Assembly: GCF_019931145.1 (NCBI RefSeq)
Contig: NZ_JAIOUV010000007.1
Coordinates: 62,001 to 126,000, forward strand
Direction: 5' to 3'
DNA length: 64,000 bases
Origin: Marinicella meishanensis
GTDB taxonomy: Bacteria; Pseudomonadota; Gammaproteobacteria; Xanthomonadales; Marinicellaceae
Both the position numbers and the translations under genes were made by a program. Of the stretch, positions 36,116 to 44,216 are shown piece by piece. Position 1 is the first letter of the stretch. Each line of letters opens with the position of its first letter. Under the pieces are notes generated by a model, which was given only the letters and a program-made list of their open reading frames with translations, was not told the origin of the DNA and made no database searches.

Positions 36116-36722
36116 CGCCATTGTCCTGAAATTTCTGGCGCTTTGGCTGGTTTGCCAGTTACTGGCCTGGCTCATGTTGCGATGGGGCAGCCATTGCATC
36201 AACCATCCACTGATGCGCCGCTTGGGTCACTTGGCCCATCAACAAAAAATGCGGGCATTGGTCAAGATCTGGCCTTTGAACCGACTCATTCCGGCTTTGA
36301 ATCAACACCACATCCGCCGCTGTCAAGTCATCATCACCGGCCTCATCATGGTCAAAAGCCTGCTGTGTCTGGTGTTGGGCGTGGTGATGATCATCTGGTT
36401 ACCATTGGCCGCATTTGTGGTGCCTGCCATCATCACTGAACACGACCCAGCTGACCAGCATCTGCAAACCGTGGTGCATCGCATTGCGTTTTGGCAAGTC
36501 ACCAGCCACGCCTTGGCCGCTGCCATGGGTGCGGTGTTGTTGCTGGGTTGGTGGCAGCAAAACCCGCAGATTATCAATCTTGACCCGACCGTGGTTATGA
36601 CCTTCAGCTGGGCTTTAGTGGGAGTGGTCTTCTGTGCTTGGTTGGCTGGCAAACATGAAACGGCTTTGCTCCAAGAATTGTATGCCAATAAAGTTTTGGC
36701 GGCATTCAAAGCAACTGATTGA
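36108..36722 (+). CDS. membrane protein, unknown function
   Basis: A 204-residue protein with about four transmembrane helices (FLALWLVCQLLAWLML, VKSLLCLVLGVVMIIWL, LAAAMGAVLLLGWW, FSWALVGVVFCAWLAG) and a His-rich polar loop. It is translationally coupled to the GbsR-like regulator through an 8-bp overlap, and its 3' end overlaps the convergent kinase gene by 17 bp. No family could be assigned; a transport or osmotic role would fit its regulator type but is conjecture. Confidence 0.65.
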   Translation: MSDAIVLKFLALWLVCQLLAWLMLRWGSHCINHPLMRRLGHLAHQQKMRALVKIWPLNRLIPALNQHHIRRCQVIITGLIMVKSLLCLVLGVVMIIWLPLAAFVVPAIITEHDPADQHLQTVVHRIAFWQVTSHALAAAMGAVLLLGWWQQNPQIINLDPTVVMTFSWALVGVVFCAWLAGKHETALLQELYANKVLAAFKATD

Positions 36723-39700
36723 TCAACTGCCTGAGCTTGACCGGTTTCACCGGTTTCAGCAACAAATGAAAACCGGCTTTTTCGACCAATTGCTGCAAAG
36801 TTTCGCTGTGGTTGGCCGTGATCATCACCACCGGCACTTGCCAGCCTGTTGAATGGCACAATTCTTGTACCAGTTCGGTGCCCAATTCGTCGTCCAATTG
36901 ATAATCCACCAACAACAAATCGGGTTGGCTGCCCTGCGCCACCAAAGCCTCGACGGCGGATCCGTCGATCGCCACCTCCACGTGCAGCCCCCAACCATTC
37001 AACAATTGTTGCATCCCAGCCAGGATTTGTGGCTCGTTGTCGATACACCACACGGTTTTGCTGGCGTGTGTCGCCAGCCGTTGAGGACCGGGCTCCACGC
37101 TGGGTGATGCCGCCGTTGCTTGGGGCTGTCCGGCAGGCACGGTCAAAATGAAAGTGGAACCACGACCGGGCACTGAATTGATTTTTAGCGGGATGTCCAA
37201 CTGCCGCAAAATCCGATCCACGATGCTCAAACCCAAGCCCAAACCTTTGTCAGCCGCTGGATCATTGGGGCGCAAACGTTTGAATTCATTGAAAATGAGT
37301 TTTTGTTCGGCGGCTGTCAGACCCGCACCGGTGTCGATGACGCCAATTTGCACCGCACCCTGGTGGGATCGCGCGGTCACCAACACCCCACCTGCTGTGG
37401 TGTAGCGAATGGCATTGCTGGTGAGGTTTTGCAACACCCGATACAAGAGTTTTTCATCGGTGTGTAACCACAAATCAGGTTCATGCACCCGCAAATCCAG
37501 GCCTTTCCTTTCGGCCCGAGGTCGGTATTGGGTGACCAGTTGGCGCAACAGCTTGGACAATTGAAAGTCCTGAGGGTCTGCCTGCACCCCACCGGCATCG
37601 AATTTGGCAATGTCCAACAAGGCACTGAGCATGTTCTCGGCGGCTTTCAGGGATTGGTCCAATTTGACGATGTTGGCGCCGATGTCAGATGGCAATTGCG
37701 GGGTTTTTTCGCGCAAGATGGAAGCAAATAAGCGGGCCGCATTGAAGGGTTGCAACAAATCATGACTGGCATCGGCGATGAACTTGGTTTTACTCAAATT
37801 GGCTTGTTGCGCCGCTTCGGTGGCCAGTGACAGGGCTTCGGTGCGCTGTTTGACCCGTTGTTCGAGGTTGGCTTTGGCCTGCACCAATTCCAATTCGGCT
37901 TGTCGACGTGTGCTGATGTCTTGCATGATCACAAACACCCCAGCCACCTGCTGCTGTTGCCAATCGGGCACATAGGTTCCCAATATGAAGTGAGATTGGC
38001 CATCAAAATCGGCCAAGGACATTTCAAATGATTGGGTGGTGCCGGCAAACGCCGCCCTCAGGTAAGGTTCCCTTTTGGCCAATTCCATGTCGGAAAACAA
38101 ATCGTCCAAAGAGCGGCCGATCATGGCATCCCGCGACAGCCCCATGAATTGTTCATAGGCTTTGTTGACAAACATCACTTGTCTGGCTTGATTGACATAG
38201 GCCAACATGGCCGGTGAATGGTCGGTGTAAAACTGAATCTGTTTTTGACTGTCAATCAACTCTTGCTGGGCCTTTTTGTAGGACGTCACGTCACTGTAGG
38301 TGGTGACATATCCGCCGTTGGGCATGGGGTGTCCCTCAATCTGCAACACCCGCCCGTTGTCAAACGTGCGTTCGGCCTGGTAAGAGCGTCGCTGGCGCAG
38401 CAGCACCAATCGCTTCTCAATTTCTTGACGGCTGTTGTCTGCGGGCATCAAGCCCCGTTCTGCATTGAACTGCAGCACGGTTTGAATCGGCATGCCGCGT
38501 TTGATGAACTCTTTGGGGTAGCCCAACAGTTCAATGTACTGTTTGTTCCAGGCCACCAACCGCAAATGATCATCCACCACACTGACCCCTTGAGAGATGT
38601 TGTCCAAGGTGGCATCGATCAAATCCCGATTGAATTGAATGGCTTGCTGGGTTTGGTCCAGCAAATTCAAAATGTCATTCACCGCCATGCCTTTGGATTG
38701 CAGCATGGCGGTCACCACCGCCCGGGCGGAAGAGGTGCCGATGGAGCCTGCCAGCAAGGATTCGGTGAATTGAATCATGGGTGGGCTGGCGGGCTGCTCA
38801 TCAGCCACTTGTTGGTTTAAATTTTGCGCAAACTCGGCGAATGATTGTTGTGCGAAACCCTCCCCCACCAAGCGTTTCACCACCTGCTTGAGGTCCGCCA
38901 CAGTCAGTGATTGATCGGGGCCTCGCTGGTGCGGTGACCACCCCAGTCGCTGGCGGCTGCGGTTGCGCCACCACCGCCCGCACAAAGCGGTGAGGATGTG
39001 CACCAAAAAATTGATGGTCACGGAGGTGCCAAATAATTTGAACAAGGGTGGATCTTCACCGGTTAATTGCAGCATGCTGGTCAACAAACCATAATCGGTC
39101 ATGGGCACCCCAGCGATTGGCTGGGGCAAGAACACCATCACAAACCAAGTCATGACACCGGCCAACAAACCGAGAAAAGCCGCTTGCTTGTTGCTTTGTC
39201 GCCAATAGATGCCCAGCAAAATGGCAGGTGCGAATTGCACCATCAACAAGAAGGACAGGTTACCCATGGCCGCCAACGGCACGTTGTTGCTGGCCATGCC
39301 ATAGAACACGAAAGCCACCAAACTGATGGCGAATATACTGATGCGTCGGCTCCACAACACCATGCGCTTCAAACTGTTTTTATGCGGCAAATGGTAATTT
39401 TTCAGACGCAGATACAAGGGCAGGATCAAATCGTTGCTGACCATGGTGCTCAAAGCGATGGTGGCGATGATCACCATGCCGGTGGCGGCGGCCAAACCAC
39501 CCAAAAACACCAACAAAGTCAGACCCGCCGACTGATATTCCATGGGCAATTGCAACACATACAAATCGGCTTTGGCGCCCGGTGTCAGAAAGGCACTGCC
39601 GGCCAAAGCAATTGGAATCACAAACACAGTGAACACCAACAAATAAAGGATAAAAATCAAACGGGCTTTGCCCAAATCTTGCGGGCTTTCATTTTCGATG

Positions 39701-40488
39701 ACGGTGACATGAAATTGTCTGGGCAGGCACATAAACACCATCAAAGCCAACATGGTTTGTGACAAAAAATTGACCGACAAATTGGGACCATTGGCAATCT
39801 GTTGAACTTGCAAGCCTTCAGTCAGCAACGCCGTTGGGCTGGGATATAAGACCAACACCACATACAAGCCCACCGCCATGAATGCCACCAGTTTCAAAGC
39901 CGATTCGAAGGCAATGGACACCATCAAGCCCCGGTGGTGTTCGGTGACATCAAATTTACGGGTGCCAAAAATGGTGGAAAAAAAGGCCAACAACACGGTG
40001 ATGAGCAAAGCACTGGTCAACTCATCGCTGGGGCCGTTGCTGGGTTGCCCCCCAATGGCCCCCACACTGGCGGTGATGGCTTCCAGCTGCAGGGCAATGT
40101 AAGGGATCGAGGCCACCACTGCGGTGATGGTGACCAACACCGCAATGCGCCGTGACTTGCCGTACAAGCTGGCCACAAAGTCCGCCACCGATGTGATGTT
40201 GTTGGCTTTGCTGATTTGAATGATTTTTTTCACCAATGGCCAACCCACGGTGAACAGGATCAACGGTCCCAAATAGATCGGTAAAAAATCCCACCCTTTG
40301 GATGCGGCGGTTCCCACCGCGCCGAAGAATGTCCAGGACGTGCAATAAACCCCCAAAGACAGGCCGTAAACCCAACTGCGAAGTTTGGGCTTGTTTTGGA
40401 TGTTCAATCCATCCCCCCAGCGGGCCACACCATACATCAAGGCCATGTATGCCACCAAGATGATATAAACGCTGTATTCACTGAACAT
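36706..40488 (-). CDS. sodium/solute symporter-hybrid histidine kinase fusion (CrbS/MxtR-like)
   Basis: A 1260-residue membrane sensor. Residues 1-~510 form a 12- to 13-helix SSS transporter domain starting MFSEYSVYIILVAYM. A linker leads to two PAS domains (LRLVAWNKQYIELLGYP, then VMFVNKAYEQFMGLSRD). A HisKA box follows with phospho-His in FIADASHDLLQPFNAARL. The ATPase domain has DKGLGLGLSIVDRIL, and a C-terminal receiver holds LLLVDYQLDDELG. This architecture is that of CrbS/MxtR, which sense acetate or related substrates and drive CrbR/ErdR. GAGGA precedes the start. It diverges from the DUF4212/SSS operon, sharing the region with the dyad at 40583. Confidence 0.93.
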   Translation of the reverse strand: MFSEYSVYIILVAYMALMYGVARWGDGLNIQNKPKLRSWVYGLSLGVYCTSWTFFGAVGTAASKGWDFLPIYLGPLILFTVGWPLVKKIIQISKANNITSVADFVASLYGKSRRIAVLVTITAVVASIPYIALQLEAITASVGAIGGQPSNGPSDELTSALLITVLLAFFSTIFGTRKFDVTEHHRGLMVSIAFESALKLVAFMAVGLYVVLVLYPSPTALLTEGLQVQQIANGPNLSVNFLSQTMLALMVFMCLPRQFHVTVIENESPQDLGKARLIFILYLLVFTVFVIPIALAGSAFLTPGAKADLYVLQLPMEYQSAGLTLLVFLGGLAAATGMVIIATIALSTMVSNDLILPLYLRLKNYHLPHKNSLKRMVLWSRRISIFAISLVAFVFYGMASNNVPLAAMGNLSFLLMVQFAPAILLGIYWRQSNKQAAFLGLLAGVMTWFVMVFLPQPIAGVPMTDYGLLTSMLQLTGEDPPLFKLFGTSVTINFLVHILTALCGRWWRNRSRQRLGWSPHQRGPDQSLTVADLKQVVKRLVGEGFAQQSFAEFAQNLNQQVADEQPASPPMIQFTESLLAGSIGTSSARAVVTAMLQSKGMAVNDILNLLDQTQQAIQFNRDLIDATLDNISQGVSVVDDHLRLVAWNKQYIELLGYPKEFIKRGMPIQTVLQFNAERGLMPADNSRQEIEKRLVLLRQRRSYQAERTFDNGRVLQIEGHPMPNGGYVTTYSDVTSYKKAQQELIDSQKQIQFYTDHSPAMLAYVNQARQVMFVNKAYEQFMGLSRDAMIGRSLDDLFSDMELAKREPYLRAAFAGTTQSFEMSLADFDGQSHFILGTYVPDWQQQQVAGVFVIMQDISTRRQAELELVQAKANLEQRVKQRTEALSLATEAAQQANLSKTKFIADASHDLLQPFNAARLFASILREKTPQLPSDIGANIVKLDQSLKAAENMLSALLDIAKFDAGGVQADPQDFQLSKLLRQLVTQYRPRAERKGLDLRVHEPDLWLHTDEKLLYRVLQNLTSNAIRYTTAGGVLVTARSHQGAVQIGVIDTGAGLTAAEQKLIFNEFKRLRPNDPAADKGLGLGLSIVDRILRQLDIPLKINSVPGRGSTFILTVPAGQPQATAASPSVEPGPQRLATHASKTVWCIDNEPQILAGMQQLLNGWGLHVEVAIDGSAVEALVAQGSQPDLLLVDYQLDDELGTELVQELCHSTGWQVPVVMITANHSETLQQLVEKAGFHLLLKPVKPVKLRQLINQLL

Positions 40489-40582
40489 GTGGTGTCCTCA
40501 CTGCTTCATGCCAAGTCATTGAACTCAAGTGGATTTTGCTGCTGCTAAAGCATCTTAGCACAGCCATCAGCAGCACCATGGT

Positions 40583-40596
40583 AGACCAAAGTCTAA
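40583..40596 (+). promoter_or_regulatory. acetate-regulon dyad upstream of the DUF4212/SSS operon
   Basis: AGACCAAAGTCTAA, extended here to TAGAC/GTCTA arms. It ends 58 bp before the ATG of the DUF4212 gene and 23 bp before TACATT, a plausible -10. It is identical over 14 bp to the acs copy. It also lies about 95 bp upstream of the divergent kinase start, so it may affect both. Confidence 0.7.
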
Positions 40597-40654
40597 GATC
40601 ATTTAGCGCCCGGTTTTGCTACATTGCCCTTACTTAACTTTTTGTGAGGGTCAC

Positions 40655-40912
40655 ATGTCATCAAACAGCAATCACGACGCCTACTGGAAAGCCAACCTCA
40701 AACTCATGGGGGTGTTATTGGCCATCTGGTTTTTCGTCTCATACGTGTGTGGGATTTTGTTGGTGGAACAATTAAACCAGATCCAGTTCGCCGGTTTTAA
40801 ATTGGGCTTTTGGATGGCTCAGCAAGGGTCCTTGTATGTGTTCTTGGTTTTGATCTGGGTTTACGTTCGAGGCATGAACAAACTTGACAAGAAATTTGAC
40901 GTGGAGGAATGA
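40655..40912 (+). CDS. DUF4212 small symporter-associated subunit
   Basis: An 85-residue inner-membrane protein with two helices. Family marks are YWKANLKLMGVLLAIWFFVSY in part, GILLVEQLNQIQFAGFKLGFW in part, QQGSLYVF and MNKLDKKF. DUF4212 proteins are almost always encoded just before an SSS symporter of the VC_2705 type and are thought to be its small partner subunit. GAGGG precedes ATG 40655. The stop overlaps the next ATG by 4 bp (ATGA), so the two are made in a fixed ratio. Confidence 0.92.
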   Translation: MSSNSNHDAYWKANLKLMGVLLAIWFFVSYVCGILLVEQLNQIQFAGFKLGFWMAQQGSLYVFLVLIWVYVRGMNKLDKKFDVEE

Positions 40913-42657
40913 TCATGGAACTGAAAACATTAACCATCATCGTCGTCGTCCTTTCCTTTGTCCTGTACATTGGCATCGCCATTTGGTCCAAAGCCAGAAG
41001 CACCGGTGACTTTTATGTGGCCGGCAAAGGGGTCAACCCCATAGCCAATGGCATGGCCACCGCGGCCGACTGGATGTCAGCAGCCTCCTTCATTTCCATG
41101 GCGGGCATCATCGCATTTGCTGGTTATGACGCATCGGTTTATCTGATGGGTTGGACCGGCGGCTATGTGTTGTTGGCCCTGTTGTTGGCACCCTACTTGC
41201 GTAAATTCGGCAAATTCACCGTGCCACAATTCATCGGTGATCGGTATTACTCCAGAACCGCACGCATCGTGGCGGTGGTCTGTTTGATCATCATTTCATT
41301 CACCTATGTGGCCGGACAAATGCGCGGTGTGGGCATTGTCTTCTCTCGCTTCCTGGAAGTTGAAATCCTCACCGGCCTGATCATCGGCATGGGCATCGTG
41401 TTCTTCTATGCGGTTTTGGGCGGCATGAAAGGCATCACTTACACCCAAGTGGCCCAATATTGTGTGTTGATCTTTGCCTACATGGTGCCGGCCATTTTCA
41501 TCTCCCTGCAAGCCACCGGCAACCCCATTCCCCAGTTGGCTTTTGGCAGTGAAATGTCAGGTGAAGGCATGTACCTGCTGACCAAGCTGGATGACGTGGT
41601 GCAATCCCTTGGCTTCACGACCTATACGGACGGTAGTAAAAGCACCATCGACATGTTCTTCATCACCGCCGCTTTGATGGTGGGTACGGCTGGTTTACCG
41701 CACGTGATTGTGCGCTTTTTCACTGTACCCAAGGTCGCCGATGCCCGCAAATCGGCATTTTGGGCCTTGTTGTTCATCTCCATCTTGTACACCACCGCCC
41801 CGGCTGTGGGCGCTTTGGGCCGCATGAACTTGATCGAAACCATCCAACCCGGCGAAGTGGGCACCCCCACCGGTAATTTGCAATACAGCGAAAAACCTGA
41901 CTGGTTCGCCACCTGGGAAAAGACCGGCTTGTTGACCTTCGAAGACAAGAATGGTGATGGCCGCATTCAATATTACAACGACAAGAACGAGGCCTTTCAA
42001 GCCAACGCTGCCAGTTATGGCTGGCAAGGCAATGAGCTGAAGGTAGACCGAGACATCATGGTGTTGGCCAACCCCGAAATCGCCCAGTTGCCCAATTGGG
42101 TGATTGCCTTGATCGCCGCCGGGGGCATTGCCGCTGCCCTGTCAACTGCTGCCGGCTTGTTGCTGGTGATTTCAGCGGCCATTTCTCACGACCTGGTGAA
42201 AGGTGTTTTTGCCCCGCACATTTCTGAGAAAAAAGAATTGATGGTGGGTCGCATCGCGGCGGCATTTGCGATATTGGTGGCTGGTTACATGGGATACAAC
42301 CCACCCGGGTTTGTGGCCCAGGTGGTGGCCCTGGCCTTTGGCTTGGCCGCCTCCTCCCTGTTCCCGGCCATTTTGATGGGGATTTTCAGTAAAAAAGCCA
42401 ACAAAACCGGCGCCATCGCCGGCATGGTGGTGGGCATCGTCTTCACCCTGGCATACATTTACTACTTCAAGGGCATGCACCCTGAGCTGAACAATGCCGA
42501 ACATTGGTGGTTTGGCATTTCACCCGAGGGCATCGGCACCTTGGGCATGATCCTGAATTTCTCGGTGGCCTTTGTGGTGAGTAAAGCCACGGCCCCACCT
42601 CCGGCTGAAATCCAAGCCCTGGTGGAGTCAATCCGGGTTCCCAAAGCAACCACTTGA
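40909..42657 (+). CDS. sodium/solute symporter, VC_2705-type (acetate/carboxylate uptake)
   Basis: A 582-residue SSS-family permease with about 13 membrane helices. The start is conventional (STGDFYVAGKGVNPIANGMATAADWMS in sections), and the central AGLPHVIVRFFTVP and ALSTAAGLLLVISAAISHD motifs are conserved. A ~90-residue polar insert between helices contains DKNGDGRIQYY, which resembles an EF-hand calcium loop, as in other members of this subgroup. Related symporters of the ActP type take up acetate; substrate here is inferred from the acs/CrbS context. An alternative ATG lies at 40915. A strong terminator follows. Confidence 0.93.
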   Translation: MIMELKTLTIIVVVLSFVLYIGIAIWSKARSTGDFYVAGKGVNPIANGMATAADWMSAASFISMAGIIAFAGYDASVYLMGWTGGYVLLALLLAPYLRKFGKFTVPQFIGDRYYSRTARIVAVVCLIIISFTYVAGQMRGVGIVFSRFLEVEILTGLIIGMGIVFFYAVLGGMKGITYTQVAQYCVLIFAYMVPAIFISLQATGNPIPQLAFGSEMSGEGMYLLTKLDDVVQSLGFTTYTDGSKSTIDMFFITAALMVGTAGLPHVIVRFFTVPKVADARKSAFWALLFISILYTTAPAVGALGRMNLIETIQPGEVGTPTGNLQYSEKPDWFATWEKTGLLTFEDKNGDGRIQYYNDKNEAFQANAASYGWQGNELKVDRDIMVLANPEIAQLPNWVIALIAAGGIAAALSTAAGLLLVISAAISHDLVKGVFAPHISEKKELMVGRIAAAFAILVAGYMGYNPPGFVAQVVALAFGLAASSLFPAILMGIFSKKANKTGAIAGMVVGIVFTLAYIYYFKGMHPELNNAEHWWFGISPEGIGTLGMILNFSVAFVVSKATAPPPAEIQALVESIRVPKATT

Positions 42658-42672
42658 TTGGGGTTGCACTGG

Positions 42673-42694
42673 CCTGATCCTGACCAAGATCAGG
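42673..42694. repeat. short perfect hairpin after the symporter gene
   Basis: CCTGATC / GATCAGG form a 7-bp perfect stem with an 8-base loop between the stop codon and the terminator. It may add to 3' end stability of the transcript. No T-run follows. Confidence 0.5.
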
Positions 42695-42702
42695 CACTCC
42701 TC

Positions 42703-42728
42703 AAGCCCCGCTCCGGCGGGGCTTTTTT
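42703..42728 (+). terminator. Rho-independent terminator after the symporter operon
   Basis: AAGCCCCGC / GCGGGGCTT stem with a short CCG-type loop and a run of six T residues, 46 bp after the stop codon. Confidence 0.93.
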
Positions 42729-42814
42729 AAAACATTCAATAAAAGAACATTCAGGACCCAGCTGTTCCGGGGCAGGCGTCACCAGATTCTGATTGTGGCA
42801 GTGATTGGGATCAA

Positions 42815-44095
42815 TCACTGTTGCTCGATATATGAAATGTCCAAGTCATCATAGAAAATGATGTCAGCTGACAGTTCAATGGCACCACGGTCACAGCGGG
42901 CGTCGCCATCAGCGTAACTGTCCTGTGGCCGCGACACCCCCCGCTGGTCTACTCCTTCACAACCAATGCCTGGTCCTGGCGCCGCCGGATGGGCACTGTC
43001 GACAGCGGGACTGAAAAAACCCAAGCGAAAATAGCGGTGCCAATTTTCATCATCGGTTTTCAACACGGTCAATTTGGGGTCCTGCTCGTTGAGGTTGGTG
43101 GATCCCACCGCAAAACAGGATGAATTGTCTGATGAAATGTTCCAGTTATTGGCCTGTAAATCGACCAAACCATTGGCACAATTGAGGTTGTTTTGATCGA
43201 ACAGCGAGTTGCGAATCCTCAATTCTGGGGTGGCGAAGTCATTGGGGTTGGAGACCACACCCCGATTGCTGTGGTTGACCACAGTGGTGTTGCGAATCGA
43301 CAAATCGGCACCACTGGCGAAAATGCCGGTGTTGCTGTTATCAAAAATTGTGGCGTTACGAATGGTTAAGCCGGTGCTGCCAAAGGGTGAAAACCCAACA
43401 AACACCGCTTCTTGGAATCCGTCATTGAGGTTCAGGTTCTCATAAATGGTGGCGCGGTCGATGTCCACCAAGCCAAACAAAGACATGGCCCCGCCTTGTG
43501 ACACCGCCGCGTTGCCTTTGAACACACTGTCGATGATGTTCAACTCACTCAAGCCATTGAGGTAAATGGCACCGCCTGAATCAGCCGTGTTGTCTTCAAA
43601 CCACATGCGGTTGAGTTCCACTTGGTTGTCGATGCTGATGTTGATGCCACCACCGCTGTTGAAGTCGGCAGACCCATTGGTGACCCTGAAATTTACCAGC
43701 GTCACCACGCCCACCCCACTCAACACATGGAACACCCTATCATCCAGTTGGGTGGCATCCACGGTGGGGTAGTTTTCGGTGTCTTCGGTGAAGGCGCCAA
43801 TGGCCACCGATTCGGTGATGTCCAAATCACCACTGGCCGCGGCATTTTCATTGTCACCATCAATGGTCAGCTGGATGGTGCGGTCACCGGGCAAGACAAT
43901 GATGTCAGGCCCGGCCAATGCATTGGCTTCCATCACCGCCGCACGCAGGGTACAAAAGCCGCCTGTGGGTATTTCACACACCCCGTCACCAGGATCACCA
44001 TCAACTTGATCTTGCACGGTTAAATCCACCTGAAAAATGGCCGCCGAAACCAGGCCATGGATGGCCAATAAAACACAACACAAAATTTTCTTCAT
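42815..44095 (-). CDS. secreted parallel beta-helix protein (CSLREA-like N-terminus)
   Basis: A 426-residue exported protein. After the signal peptide (LCCVLLAIHGLVSA) comes a block similar to the CSLREA domain: DGVCEIPTGGFCTLRAAVMEAN. The body is a right-handed beta-helix with repeated asparagine-rich rungs such as GGGINI, GGAIYLNGLSELNIIDS and GGAMSLFGLVDIDRATIYEN. The end resembles polymorphic outer-membrane/adhesin-type proteins (DQRGVSRP, CDRGAIEL) and carries a tail DIIFYDDLD near the C-terminus. The start is ATG 44095, six bases after GAGGAG. Probably a surface or extracellular adhesin; no lyase active site was found. Confidence 0.8.
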   Translation of the reverse strand: MKKILCCVLLAIHGLVSAAIFQVDLTVQDQVDGDPGDGVCEIPTGGFCTLRAAVMEANALAGPDIIVLPGDRTIQLTIDGDNENAAASGDLDITESVAIGAFTEDTENYPTVDATQLDDRVFHVLSGVGVVTLVNFRVTNGSADFNSGGGINISIDNQVELNRMWFEDNTADSGGAIYLNGLSELNIIDSVFKGNAAVSQGGAMSLFGLVDIDRATIYENLNLNDGFQEAVFVGFSPFGSTGLTIRNATIFDNSNTGIFASGADLSIRNTTVVNHSNRGVVSNPNDFATPELRIRNSLFDQNNLNCANGLVDLQANNWNISSDNSSCFAVGSTNLNEQDPKLTVLKTDDENWHRYFRLGFFSPAVDSAHPAAPGPGIGCEGVDQRGVSRPQDSYADGDARCDRGAIELSADIIFYDDLDISYIEQQ

Positions 44096-44216
44096 CATCA
44101 TCTCCTCACACAACAGTCAGATTGACTGGTTCAAAAGCGTGACATGTTAAGCAAGCGGTGCGCTCAGAAAATGATGAAGCGCTGATGATTCCGTGATGAA
44201 TGGGTGTGGCTGTTTT

